Positions 38,084 to 47,265 of a stretch of 64,000 nucleotides of DNA are shown in pieces. Every line of letters begins with the position of its first letter. Positions within the stretch are counted from its first letter, which is position 1. The notes under the pieces are model-generated. The model searched no databases, was not told the origin of the DNA, and worked only from the letters and a program-made list of their open reading frames with translations. Source of the stretch: Toxotes chatareus (lineage: Eukaryota; Chordata; Actinopteri; Toxotidae); the NCBI GenBank assembly GCA_016801885.1, contig CM028896.1, positions 186,001 through 250,000 of the forward strand. Reading direction: 5' to 3'. The position numbers and the translations under genes are program-made.

Positions 38084-41000
38084 CTGTGAGTAGCATGGAC
38101 ACAAGATATTTTTTTTTATTAAAGGTCCATAACAGTAGAAGGGTTATAGCCTGCTGCATCATGATCCCTTTCCAAATAACCCCATCCATTTTTAGATTGA
38201 GTTCAATTTCAAACTTTGTTGACACTTGAAACTTCACTCAGATAAAGAACATTTTTTTAAATTTATGAATTAACTGTTTTTGTCAAAGCTAGATAATAAT
38301 TGTGCATAAGTGCATAAGATTCTTATGGAACCAATCAGTGATCAGGGTGAGGAAAACCACGCACATGGATTCATAAACTGAGCAAAAGGTTGTTGGGAAA
38401 CTTTTAAGTAAGACTTGTGAAATGTATTTTGAAATAATAAAAATAGCAATAACAAGTATAATAATAAGTATGGAATTCATACTTTTATTATTAAAAGTAT
38501 GTACTCCATACTAATAAAATTAGTCAGAAAATACTATTACTAATAAATGAACTCAGAGAAGTAGTGAAAATACTATAAGTACCCATAAGATGTACTGCAG
38601 TGTAGCAGAGCACATCTGTAGCAGCATGTTAGCCTTTGTACAAATCCTCTTTAAATGTTACAAGTTTTATCTCAAAATACCTCTTGGGTATTACATATAG
38701 TATTAACAATCAAATTATCAAATTTGACTTGCACAGTGTCTATTTTATATATAGCACTGCGTTTGATTGTCAGTCTGTTATGTGCAACATTCAGGAGAGG
38801 ACATGTGCTGACTGTATTCTCATAGTATATCTGACACCTATTCACCTCATCTCTGCCTCAGTGTGCATAATAACAAATTACATTACTTCACCACGATCTA
38901 ACCCCCACATCTTTTATTATTATCTAAGCTCTCTATTTTTCCCTTACACTTAATCTGTGTACAAACCCTGCCTGTTTTACTTTTATAAAAGTTAAAAGAC
39001 CAAATACAAAGACTTGCTGATTTTCTTCATTTTGTATCTTTATAAATTGAATAGTTTGACTGTTAGACAATACAAACTAATTGATAAACAAAACAAAACC
39101 AAACTGAAAACTGAAACAAAAACTGGTCTTAAAAGCTCTGTAAGTATTTCTTTGTATACTTTAGTGTAAACAGTCAGCTTGGTAATAGCATACTTAATCG
39201 TTCATTTAGCAGGTAGTATGCAGAATGTACTCATTGAGTACGTAGTAGGCAGTAAGATAGTAGGCGGTTCCAAACACAGCCAGCATTTATTACTTCCTGG
39301 AACAGAGTTTTGTTGCCAGGCAACATCAGACTGAGGTCTTCGCTGGCTGGAATGGCACCAGGAAACAATTTTTGCCTTGTCTAACAGGAAGTCATTTATT
39401 GAGAAACTGTTCATGTACTGTCTGTAACGTTGTGTTATATCTCACTTCTTGTCTGTGTGTCTGTGTGCCTGTGTGTGTGAGAAAACTAAACAAACCCGTA
39501 TTTATCAGCCAGCTCCTTGGCCTGTTTCTCCTGAACCTCCCGCTGGTCAGCCAGGTCTGCCTTGTTTCCTACCAACACGATATCTGGGTTCTCACAGTAG
39601 GCATTGGCCTGTAGCTGGCCTGGAAATTAATACAAAGAAACAACAACAGAAAATGAGATGTGAAAATATGAAACTGAAAAACTGTACCTATATACACCTA
39701 AATGTGTTGCAGGTATATCAGGGGAACTTAAATAAAAGAGAAAAACTCTGCAAATAGTTTAATTTACTGCAGTTTAATGTTTTTTTTCATATGATCCTCA
39801 GTAGGCCTACAACTTCCCTTTAATTTATGTTTATATCTGCTGGGCAGTGGCACTGTAGAGGAATGTTTTGATGCAAAAGCAGAGGAAGACCCAAAACTAA
39901 AACAATGCAGGTGTAAAATGAGTACCGATCTGAGATTAACAACATACTCATCCAGTTTCTGACATTGAGGAAGCTCTGCTGGCTGGTGAGATCAAACATC
40001 AGCAGGAACCCCATGGCGTCTCTGAAGAACGCCGTCGTCAGGCTGCGGAACCTGGAACACACACACAAAAAGTTAAAAAAAAAACCTAACTGATACTACA
40101 CTGGTATTCAGTACATTTTAAATAACTTAATTTAGTCTTATCAGACAACATCCTTATTATTTCATTAAACCTGCTTCACGTAGGGCCAACAAATATCAGT
40201 AATCCATTAGTGGTAGTGACTGGTTTAAGCCTTAAACAATTAAAATGTACAAAAAACCAAAAAAAATGTGTGTGTGTGTGTGTGTTTGTATCAACACCGA
40301 TTAGTAATGTGACTTCCCCAGTTCATCTGCAGCATGCCAGGCTTCTGGGTGTGACACCAGAAAGAAACATAGCTGGGTGTAAACATGACTTGTGAAGCTT
40401 TCTTTGCAAATATATGTATTCATTCAGGATAAAGCAGCAGATATCAGGGGTGTTTCCACACCAAACAGTCTGATGAACTGATCACACAGGTGGAATAATG
40501 ACTCCGGCTGCTTGATTAAACGATCAGTTCATGAAAACAGGAATCTGTTCCGTTACACTGAGCTGAATAAATGAAATTACAATTATGTAACTAACGCTGA
40601 GTCATCCTGCAGTGAGTCATCAGGCCTTTATAAACAGATTCAACAGATAAAGGCCTGTTTCAATTAAAGGCCACACACACACACATACACACACTTGACA
40701 CATACTGTACACATGGACAGGAAGGCACACTGACACACACATATGCACAATCATAGATAGTGATCTGTTGTTTCTACTTCTAGCCGTTCAGTGTGGTTAT
40801 ACATGCTCGATTCAGTGAGTACGTTTTATCTGTTTAAAACGGTTGTCGAAATTGGTTTTGCTGTTTCTGAAATTTTGCCTTGGCTTTTTAGTGCAGGTCT
40901 TGGAAAAATCCACCAAGTTACCAAGTGTTTTAGCCTTAGTTTTTGTGATTTGTGCAGTTATATTTCGTACAGGCTCATTATATAAAGAATGATATCAATT

Positions 41001-44000
41001 TAACTGCCAGTTATTGTCAGTTAGGCTACTGTCAGAATAGAGGACTTAATCTAGTGAGCACCTTGCCACTAATAAGGTTTAAATTTTTTCAAACAAGCGA
41101 ACCTGTTTGCTGGTGCATGGGGCAGAGCTTGGAGTGAGGTTGGAGGTTTATGTGTGTAAAGACCAAATAGCTTCTCAGTGAGAGCAACAGAACATTTAAT
41201 TTCAAATGTGTTTGATATTTGTGTGAATCCAAATGCAACTAAAACCTGCACAGAAAATAAAGTCATCATTTGACATGAAAGCTGCAGTAGTAGGATGATA
41301 AAGTCCCAGTTCATAATCCAAACTACTGAGACCATCACAGGAACTGCAGCTGAACACACTTCAGCTTTGACCTCACTTGTTAGCCAGCACCTGAAGCAAC
41401 ATGCCATCACCTAGGTTTGCTTCTTGTGTTGTTTTAACACAGTTCTGTTTCATTCAGTCTGAATGTAAGTCAATGTTTCATGTCTCTACTGTTTTACTGT
41501 TGTGAATTTGTCAGCGGGTTTAACTAACTGTGATCTGGACAGCGATCCTTACTCCGTAATGATGAACTCTTGTGTGCTGCAGCTGGTTGTCTTTGCGTCT
41601 CTGCAGGAAGCCTCAGACGTCACACACCTCTGACTCTCCCAGATGAGACACTCTGTCACTTTCTCTGACACTCTTTACCAGCCTCGACAGCGTGTGGCTG
41701 GTATTGTTTTCACCTTGTGAGTCTGTGAGTGTGTGGGTATCATCATTATCATCATTGCAAAATCTGGTCCCTGAGACACCTACTGTCAAACTGAAGGTGG
41801 GGTTCAACAATAGGCGTGGTCTGAGCAAGGGCACAGGAGGTAGGGGACAGGAAGTAAGGAAGGGGCCATTGGCTCTCCCAGCTTAGGCCCCTGGTCCTCA
41901 TTTGTTTTAAGTTAAGTTCTCCTGACAGTGAGAGTCGTCTGTAGTGAGAGCTGGGGTGGAGTTTGTTATTGGGGCAGAGGATTGCTGGAGTACGAGGCTG
42001 TGTTTTTGCACAAATGCCACAACTGTTCATTTTTCATTGCCTTCAATTACTCTTCTGTCAGCTGCACTGGCTGCTGCTTGAAAATAACAAAATTCATTCC
42101 CTAAAGAATTATCAAAAGCCAAAGAGCAGTCCAAGATATTATGAGTGACATACAGATGATGAGTTAGACTAATATAAAGACAAGCCATTATCATGTTAAC
42201 TGTCCCCCATGATGAGAAATATGACGCAGTCCACTGGAACAAACAGCCCACCTCTCCTGTCCAGCTGTGTCCCAGAGTTGAAGGTGAACCTTGAAGGTTT
42301 TCCCTGTGGTCGTTCCATTGGGGTTGGATGCCGTGTACATCTGGGGAGGAAAAAAACAACAACACCAGTTCAGTTTTTATTTAGCTACATACAATAAACC
42401 TGGTAATCTGTGTTGATGACTCCTGATGTCAAACCAAATGAAAGGCTGAATAATGGAAAACAACCTTCTTTACACTTTGCATATAAACCTATACCTTTGT
42501 TCTGGTATTTAATCTACTCTAACTGATATGAACGGGGTGGAAAAAATATTAGAAACATCTCTCAGCACAATGCAATACAATTAAACAGCCCCGCAATGTG
42601 CAACCTCCACAATGACCATAAAGTTGAAGCAACAGCTCTGTGTGTGTCAGGTTCAACAAAACCTGAAGGTAGGATTTATTGCACTGCTGCTATATTAGCT
42701 GGCATTACTTTTAGCAAGGTGTACCTAATAAACCACTGTCTGAGTGTAAATATCAATCACATCATAGAAGAAAATAATCAACACAAGATCTGTTTTATAT
42801 GATCCCATTTAAGAGTGCAGCTAAAGACATCTCCTGGTCCCAACCCTTGCGTTCAGGTTGCAGGTGTCCTTTCCAAGATGTCTAAACACCCTGTCACACC
42901 ACCACCACAGCAAGAACACCAAGTACGTCGACACACAGTTTTTTCAATTTTAGTGAACTACAACATGCTGCTGCTCCATTGACCAATAGAAAGACATCTC
43001 TTCCCTCAAAGACAACATCACAGAGTTGACCTTTGAGGGGACAGAGAGCTGGACAGTCCAAAATAAAGGAAGCGATCTCAGATTATTAGCTGTTTGCACC
43101 ATTCCCTTTATTTAACAACCTCTGTCTGAGTATAAACTTCTTCTGACAAGACAAATGGTTTTTAGACAGTTATGATGAGTCAATGTTACAAATACATATT
43201 TTGAATAAGCTGTGTGAACTGTATTGTCCCACTAACAAGCTTTATCGCCCCCTTCAGTAACTCTTGTCATGTCATCATCTGCCGCTTATCTGGGTCCAGG
43301 CCCAGGTCGCGGGGGCGACTCCCGCCCAGTCCACAATGCACCGAAGTCCTACGGCACCTCCCACAGGTGAGGAAGTGGTGCCGTCCAGAGTGAGGCTTAA
43401 AACCCACGACCCCGAGAGATTGAGTCTCGTGTTCTATCAACTGAGCTAACCGTGCAGCTCAGTAACTCTTTATTGAATGAAATGATGTACAACCCAGTTC
43501 AGAGAAAACAGAAAGAAGCTCAGAGAGTTATTGTGGCTGACAAGCATTAACCCAGCTTGCTGGCATGTTAGCGGTTAGGTTGTGAGTTACAGCTATTTAC
43601 TAACCAGCCCTGTGAACACTCCCTGCATCACCAGGCTTCAAGAACTGGAGCTGGATGGATGAATTTCACTGTGCTGTCATTCTAGTGTGACCAGGCCTTT
43701 AGGTGTTAAATAAAAATGTGGCCTCCATCTAATTTCACTGAGAACTGTGTATTTATGCAGCACATTGTTGACCAGGGGCTTTACTAAGTGGCCCTGTCCA
43801 AAAGATGAATCTTGTTAAGCTGCCAATCAAACCGTGTGCAAACACTCATTCAAATTCATGGATCCATTACTCAAATTCAGCTTCAAGGACTGTATTTCAG
43901 CATGTCACCAGCACCCGAAGCAACGTACCACTAGCAAGGTTGCTCCTTGTGTTTTTTTTTTTTTTTTGTTAAACACAGTGCTGTTTTTTACGTCTCCACT

Positions 44001-45119
44001 GTTTTATTGTTGTGAATTTGTCAGCAGGTCTGACTAACAGTGATCTGGACAGCGATCCCTACTCTGTAATGATGAACTCTTGTGTGCTGCAGCTGGTTGT
44101 GTTTGCGTCCCTGCAGGAAGCCTCAGACGTCATCCCCACCTCTGACTCTCCCAGATGAGACACTCTGTCACTTTCTCTGACACTCTGTTAAGCCTGCGTT
44201 CACACCGATCTTATTCAGAGCAGTTAGGTTGATCTCAAGAGCATTTTTGGTTCAGTTTCCCAGTTTCAGTTGGTGATGACACATGTTCATCTGACAGTGT
44301 GACTCCTCTATAGTGAGAGCTGCACATTTTTCAGTCCCTTCAATTACTTAATAATATATAATAATGAATATACTCACATTTTTTCCCACAAAAGCCCTGT
44401 TTTAGTCTTCATTTAACTAAACGGAGTTCCTATATGCATCACTGCTAACTGTCTTCACAGAAACAGCTCTATAAAAACCTTCTTAATAAAATACTATAAT
44501 AATAATAATATAAAATCACAATCAAAAATTTGTCCACAAAATTAAAGCTTCAACCTGACGAATTACTTGATATTTCAAAAGTATTTAAGTTCAATACCTA
44601 GCTAACACTGAAAAAGGGCAATTCAAGAAGTTATAATATCCTATTTTAGGATTATTCAATTTTTCAAAGATGTTTTTTTGTTTTTGTTATTAATTTTGTT
44701 TTAATTTTCCTTTTTAAGAGCAAAATATTCATCTATTTTTCTGCTTGAGCTAAAAAGAAACAAGTCTGAAAGAAGACTGCACGGCATAACATTCACATTT
44801 ATTCATCTGGCAGAAGCTTACGTACAAATGACAAATACACGAGGTTCAGACTAAGATACAGGAGAAGGAGGACTCTTTAAGAAAAAGTGCCTCATCACTC
44901 ATGAAGTGCATGAACATGTAAGTAACATTTCATTTTGAAAGGTGAGTGAGTGAGTGACTGTAAAAGGACGGGGCTTGTATGAAATGTAAGGTGTTCAGGT
45001 TTACGGCTAAGCCAAAAACTGCAGAGCACCAACTAAATTCTGGTTCCACATGTGGCTTCAGGTTGTCTGCCAGAATCTGCCTGATTCTGGATACAATAGC
45101 TTGAAAACAAGGTGTGACC

Positions 45120-45206
<87 letters not shown>

Positions 45207-47015
45207 ACACACACAAGAGGTGAGGAACAATAATCAATCTCATGAGTCATCCCGAGCTGTTAAAGCAGCACTGTCAGTATTTCAGACATGTGAAGGCAGC
45301 ACAGCACAAAGGTGACCAAACTGCTGACCAAACCAAGCCTCGCCCACTCTCTGCTTCAGATAACTGCATCTCACACAAGGAGATCTAGAAATGTTGATGG
45401 TTCTTCAGACAGCTGTGGTAAGCTCAGATGTATTCACAATGGATTCCAATATTGACAAGTATTTACACTGGGGGAAAAAAACATCAATAAAAACCTTGTC
45501 CACCGCTGTCTATGTGTATGATCAATAAGTGCATCCAAGTATGGCTACATGCACCGGTCAGCCACAAAATCAAAACCTGTAACTGGTTTGATGTTGTGGA
45601 TGATCAGTGTCTCATTAGCCACCTTTCAAAGAATTTTAATGAGACTGTCCGCTTGTCATTATATGTCACTGTCACATTCACCAGGGTCAATGTGCATCAA
45701 CTCTCAGGAAAAGCAGCAATTTTATCACATTCATTCCCCAGATCACCACATTACACAATTGTCATTTGACTATTTTTGGTCAGTATGGTGATCCCAGTAT
45801 ATTTGGTATAGGCCTCAACTTAAACCTGTAAAATGTTTTTTGTTAACCATGACTATGATCCTTTCATAACCTTAACCAAGCAGTTTTGTGCTTAAGCGTT
45901 AACAAAACCTTAAAGATACTTTAGTTTAGATAGTTTAAATACTCATATAGCTCTAAAATCTACAGCCATTCTACAGCAACTCATCATCAGCTTGACCGAC
46001 TGTATGTGCTACTGAACCATCAGCCAGCTACACTAATAAATGAAAACAGGGGAGGACACAAGTGAGTAGTGGGCACCAAAGCATCTGAGGAGCAGAGTAC
46101 AGAAGTACTTTGGGTTGTACAATGTTAATGGCAAAATGAAAAATAAAACAAAGATAAGGCTGTTTACTGACCTTGTAAAAAGCAGCAGCCCTCTTCTACA
46201 ACAACAACAAAGGTTTCATCTGCTAATTTGCCAACCAAGTGAGGCAAAGGAGGCACCAGCTATATATATCCACTATATGGTTTTCATCTGAAGTCCTTTG
46301 AACATATTATGTCTTTGACATGTTTCAGTCTGCATCATGTCTACTGTGGCAAAATTCATTCAATGCTTCCTTATGAAATATTGGATTCTTTACAAATACC
46401 TCCATGGGATGAAACAGTTAGACAAAGAAAACACAATCAACTCATGTTTCCATTACCGCAAAAACCCGTGAACGAGTACTCGTAAGTACAAACCAAAGAG
46501 AAAACCATTGCTCTGACCCAGAATTGGCAGCATCACAAATGGAGGCTACGCTTCATGAGAGGAGCCACAGAACCACAGCTTTTTTAAGTGAGGAAAGTTG
46601 GGTCAAATTATTTCTGTGCCAATTTCTTTTTTTTTTTTTTTCATTTATTGATACCACAGAGACTAACAAGTCAACCTAAACCATCTTTTCACAGGTACCT
46701 TATCCCAGGTTACTGGTGGATGAGACCCAGGTTTGATCTCCCTGACTGTGATTCAGCTCAACAGCTGTTGTGGGAGAAAATCAGCTGAAAATCAAGACCT
46801 GACCTGACCCACTGTTGGTGCTTCAAAAAGTGAAGCCCAGAGAAAAAACGCCTGGGCAAATGCCACGGTAACCATGGTAACCGAGCCTGCATTACCTGTG
46901 TGTAAGGTGAGCACAGAGAACTCAGAGAACTGATGTCTAGTTAGAGAAGCTTATGATGAATTAACTGTGATTCAAAACTAGAAAGACCAACAAAAATATC
47001 TGGAATCCACTTGTA

Positions 47016-47069
<54 letters not shown>

Positions 47070-47265
47070 CTTAAATAGGAGATCAGAACTCACCACTCTC
47101 TTTTCCCTGAAGTCGATACCGACTGTGGTGATGAACTTGGGGTTGAACTTGTTGTCTGTGTATCGATACAGGAAGGTGGTCTTCCCCACGCCGGAGTCCC
47201 CCAGGGCAAGGAGCTTTATAAGGTAGTCATAATCCCCATCAGTCATAGTGATGACCGCAATAAAC
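37897..47265 (-). CDS. rab27b: Rab27b, small GTPase of secretory and lysosome-related vesicle docking
   Basis: Five exons (47265-47094 with ATG at 47246-47244, 42340-42252, 40051-39948, 39619-39496, 38083-37897) join with matching phases into 218 codons, the length I know for RAB27B. The protein starts [20 protein letters not shown] and keeps all GTPase elements: P-loop GDSGVGKT (16-23), switch I with [14 protein letters not shown] (38-51), WDTAGQER (74-81), [24 protein letters not shown] (134-137) and ETSAA (162-166). It ends Cys-Ala-Cys, the double-geranylgeranyl CXC type. Rab27 GTPases recruit effectors such as synaptotagmin-like proteins, Munc13-4 and melanophilin to bring granules to the plasma membrane. 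[15 protein letters not shown] and [15 protein letters not shown] are typical of the b rather than the a paralogue ([15 protein letters not shown]). One extra residue lies in the divergent loop coded by exon 2. The 5' non-coding exon(s) were not located. Confidence 0.96.
38467..38512. repeat. Imperfect 21-bp inverted repeat in a rab27b intron
   Basis: AGTATGGAATTCATACTTTTA (38467-38487) and the reverse complement of 38492-38512 match at 18 of 21 positions, with a 4-base loop. AGTATG/CATACT words also recur near 39207-39260, so an old small inverted-repeat element in this intron (38084-39495) is possible. Confidence 0.6.
39496..39619 (-). CDS. rab27b: rab27b fourth coding exon (residues 116-157)
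   Basis: The acceptor TTTCCAG precedes 39619. The exon encodes [20 protein letters not shown] and [20 protein letters not shown], including the guanine-specifying NKAD. It ends two bases into Gly157 at donor GTTTGT, a weaker but legal donor. Confidence 0.95.
39948..40051 (-). CDS. rab27b: rab27b third coding exon (residues 81-116)
   Basis: The acceptor TTCCAG precedes 40051 and the exon ends ATG-A before donor GTATGT. It encodes [20 protein letters not shown] and [14 protein letters not shown], the switch-II helix and Rab27-specific surface for effector binding. Confidence 0.95.
40052..42251 (-). other. rab27b intron between coding exons 2 and 3
   Basis: Non-coding, about 2.2 kb. It contains a (TG)n tract at about 40267-40286, a CA-rich patch at 40673-40740 and the first copy of the duplicated segment at 41384-41674. 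The open frames inside (up to 113 residues) have no motif. Confidence 0.85.
41384..41674. repeat. Intronic duplicated segment, copy 1
   Basis: Nearly the same sequence as 43908-44187, including the shared stretches GTGATCTGGACAGCGATCC, AATGATGAACTCTTGTGTG and GAAGCCTCAGACGTCA. Scattered substitutions and a T-run expansion separate the copies. Short further matches (GTGAGAGCTG, CTTCAATTACT) extend the relation to about 42050. It may be an unclassified interspersed repeat. Confidence 0.85.
42252..42340 (-). CDS. rab27b: rab27b second coding exon (residues 52-80 and part of 81)
   Basis: The acceptor CTCCCCAG precedes 42340 and the donor GTGGGC follows 42252. It encodes [20 protein letters not shown] then QLWDTAGQE. 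The NPNGTTTGK loop is one residue longer than the mammalian NGSSGK form, which shifts the switch-II Gln to position 79. Confidence 0.93.
42715..42760. mobile_element. Fragment of a common fish repeat (GGTGTACCTAATAAA type)
   Basis: AAGGTGTACCTAATAAACCA followed by CTGTCTGAGTGTA resembles the widely dispersed fish repeat end with ..GTGTACCTAATAAAGTGG..GAGTGTA. Recognised from memory. The element boundaries are not visible. Confidence 0.4.
43266..43458 (-). mobile_element. tRNA-derived SINE with 12-bp target duplication
   Basis: The 193-base unit is flanked by the exact 12-mer TCAGTAACTCTT on both sides (43254-43265 and 43459-43470). Read on the minus strand it opens GCACGGTTAGCTCAGTTGAT, a tRNA D-arm and A-box. 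Then comes a perfect 5-bp anticodon stem (CGAGA/TCTCG) around loop CTCAATC, and a decayed T-arm (GTGGGTTTTAAGCC). The acceptor stem does not close. The body contains GCGGGGGCGACTCC on plus and CATCTGCCGCTTATCTGGG, words shared with common teleost repeats. The 3' end is a short GATGATGACATGAC tail. Confidence 0.75.
43385..43455 (-). pseudogene. Degenerate tRNA-like head of the SINE (anticodon loop CTCAATC)
   Basis: D-arm and anticodon stem-loop are intact. The loop would present anticodon CAA, but tRNA-Leu needs a long variable arm and this has none. The T-loop is damaged and the 3' acceptor strand does not pair with GCACGGT. It is therefore a SINE promoter region (A and B boxes), not a working tRNA gene. 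Confidence 0.65.
43908..44187. repeat. Intronic duplicated segment, copy 2
   Basis: Partner of 41384-41674, in direct orientation about 2.5 kb away on the other side of rab27b coding exon 2. The beginning (CCAGCACC.GAAGCAAC) and end (CTCCCAGATGAGACACTCTG) correspond. A T-run at about 43952-43967 is expanded here. Confidence 0.85.
44785..44850. mobile_element. Possible SINE/LINE-tail fragment (ATTCATCTGGCAGAAGCTT type)
   Basis: ACATTTATTCATCTGGCAGA followed by AGCTTACGTACAAATGACAA resembles the frequent fish repeat ATTTATTCATTTGGCAGACG..CTTTTATCCAAAGCGACTTACA. Decayed, with unknown limits. Recognised from memory only. Confidence 0.35.
45121..45202. repeat. (CA)n microsatellite, about 41 units, in a rab27b intron
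   Basis: Uninterrupted CA on plus, therefore UG in the rab27b pre-mRNA. It is the longest dinucleotide array in the window after the (TA)n at 30446. Confidence 0.97.
45552..45609. mobile_element. Minimal inverted-repeat element (about 58 bp)
   Basis: CACCGGTCAGCCACAAAATC plus AAAACC (45552-45577) and GGTTTGATGTTGTGGATGAT plus CAGTG (45585-45609) are imperfect reverse complements around an 8-base loop. The arm resembles the common fish repeat end ..GGTCAGCCACAACATTAAAACCA.. No target duplication is clear. Confidence 0.55.
47018..47068. repeat. (CA)n microsatellite 25 bases inside the first rab27b coding intron
   Basis: About 25 CA units on plus. On the rab27b strand this is (UG)n, starting 25-26 bases after the GTGAGT donor that begins at 47093. 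Confidence 0.97.
47094..47265 (-). CDS. rab27b: rab27b first coding exon (residues 1-51)
   Basis: The acceptor CCACAG precedes 47265, so the mRNA starts in an exon further upstream. Nineteen bases of 5' UTR precede ATG. The exon ends after Val51 (phase 0) at donor GTGAGT. It carries the P-loop and switch I. Confidence 0.95.

Larger units (their letters stand above)
42341..47093 (-). other. rab27b intron between coding exons 1 and 2
   Basis: Non-coding, about 4.75 kb, rich in inserted repeats: a repeat end near 42715-42760, a SINE at 43266-43458, duplicated segment copy 2 at 43908-44187, a further repeat near 44785-44850, (CA)n at 45121-45202 and 47018-47068, and a mini hairpin element at 45552-45609. 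Confidence 0.85.

Noticed and set aside
43385..43455. Functional tRNA-Leu(CAA) gene
   Set aside because: No long variable arm, broken T-loop and no pairing acceptor stem. The 12-bp target duplication shows it is the head of a SINE.
44930..45250. Open frames rich in CVCVCV near 45121-45202
   Set aside because: Translation of the (CA)n microsatellite.
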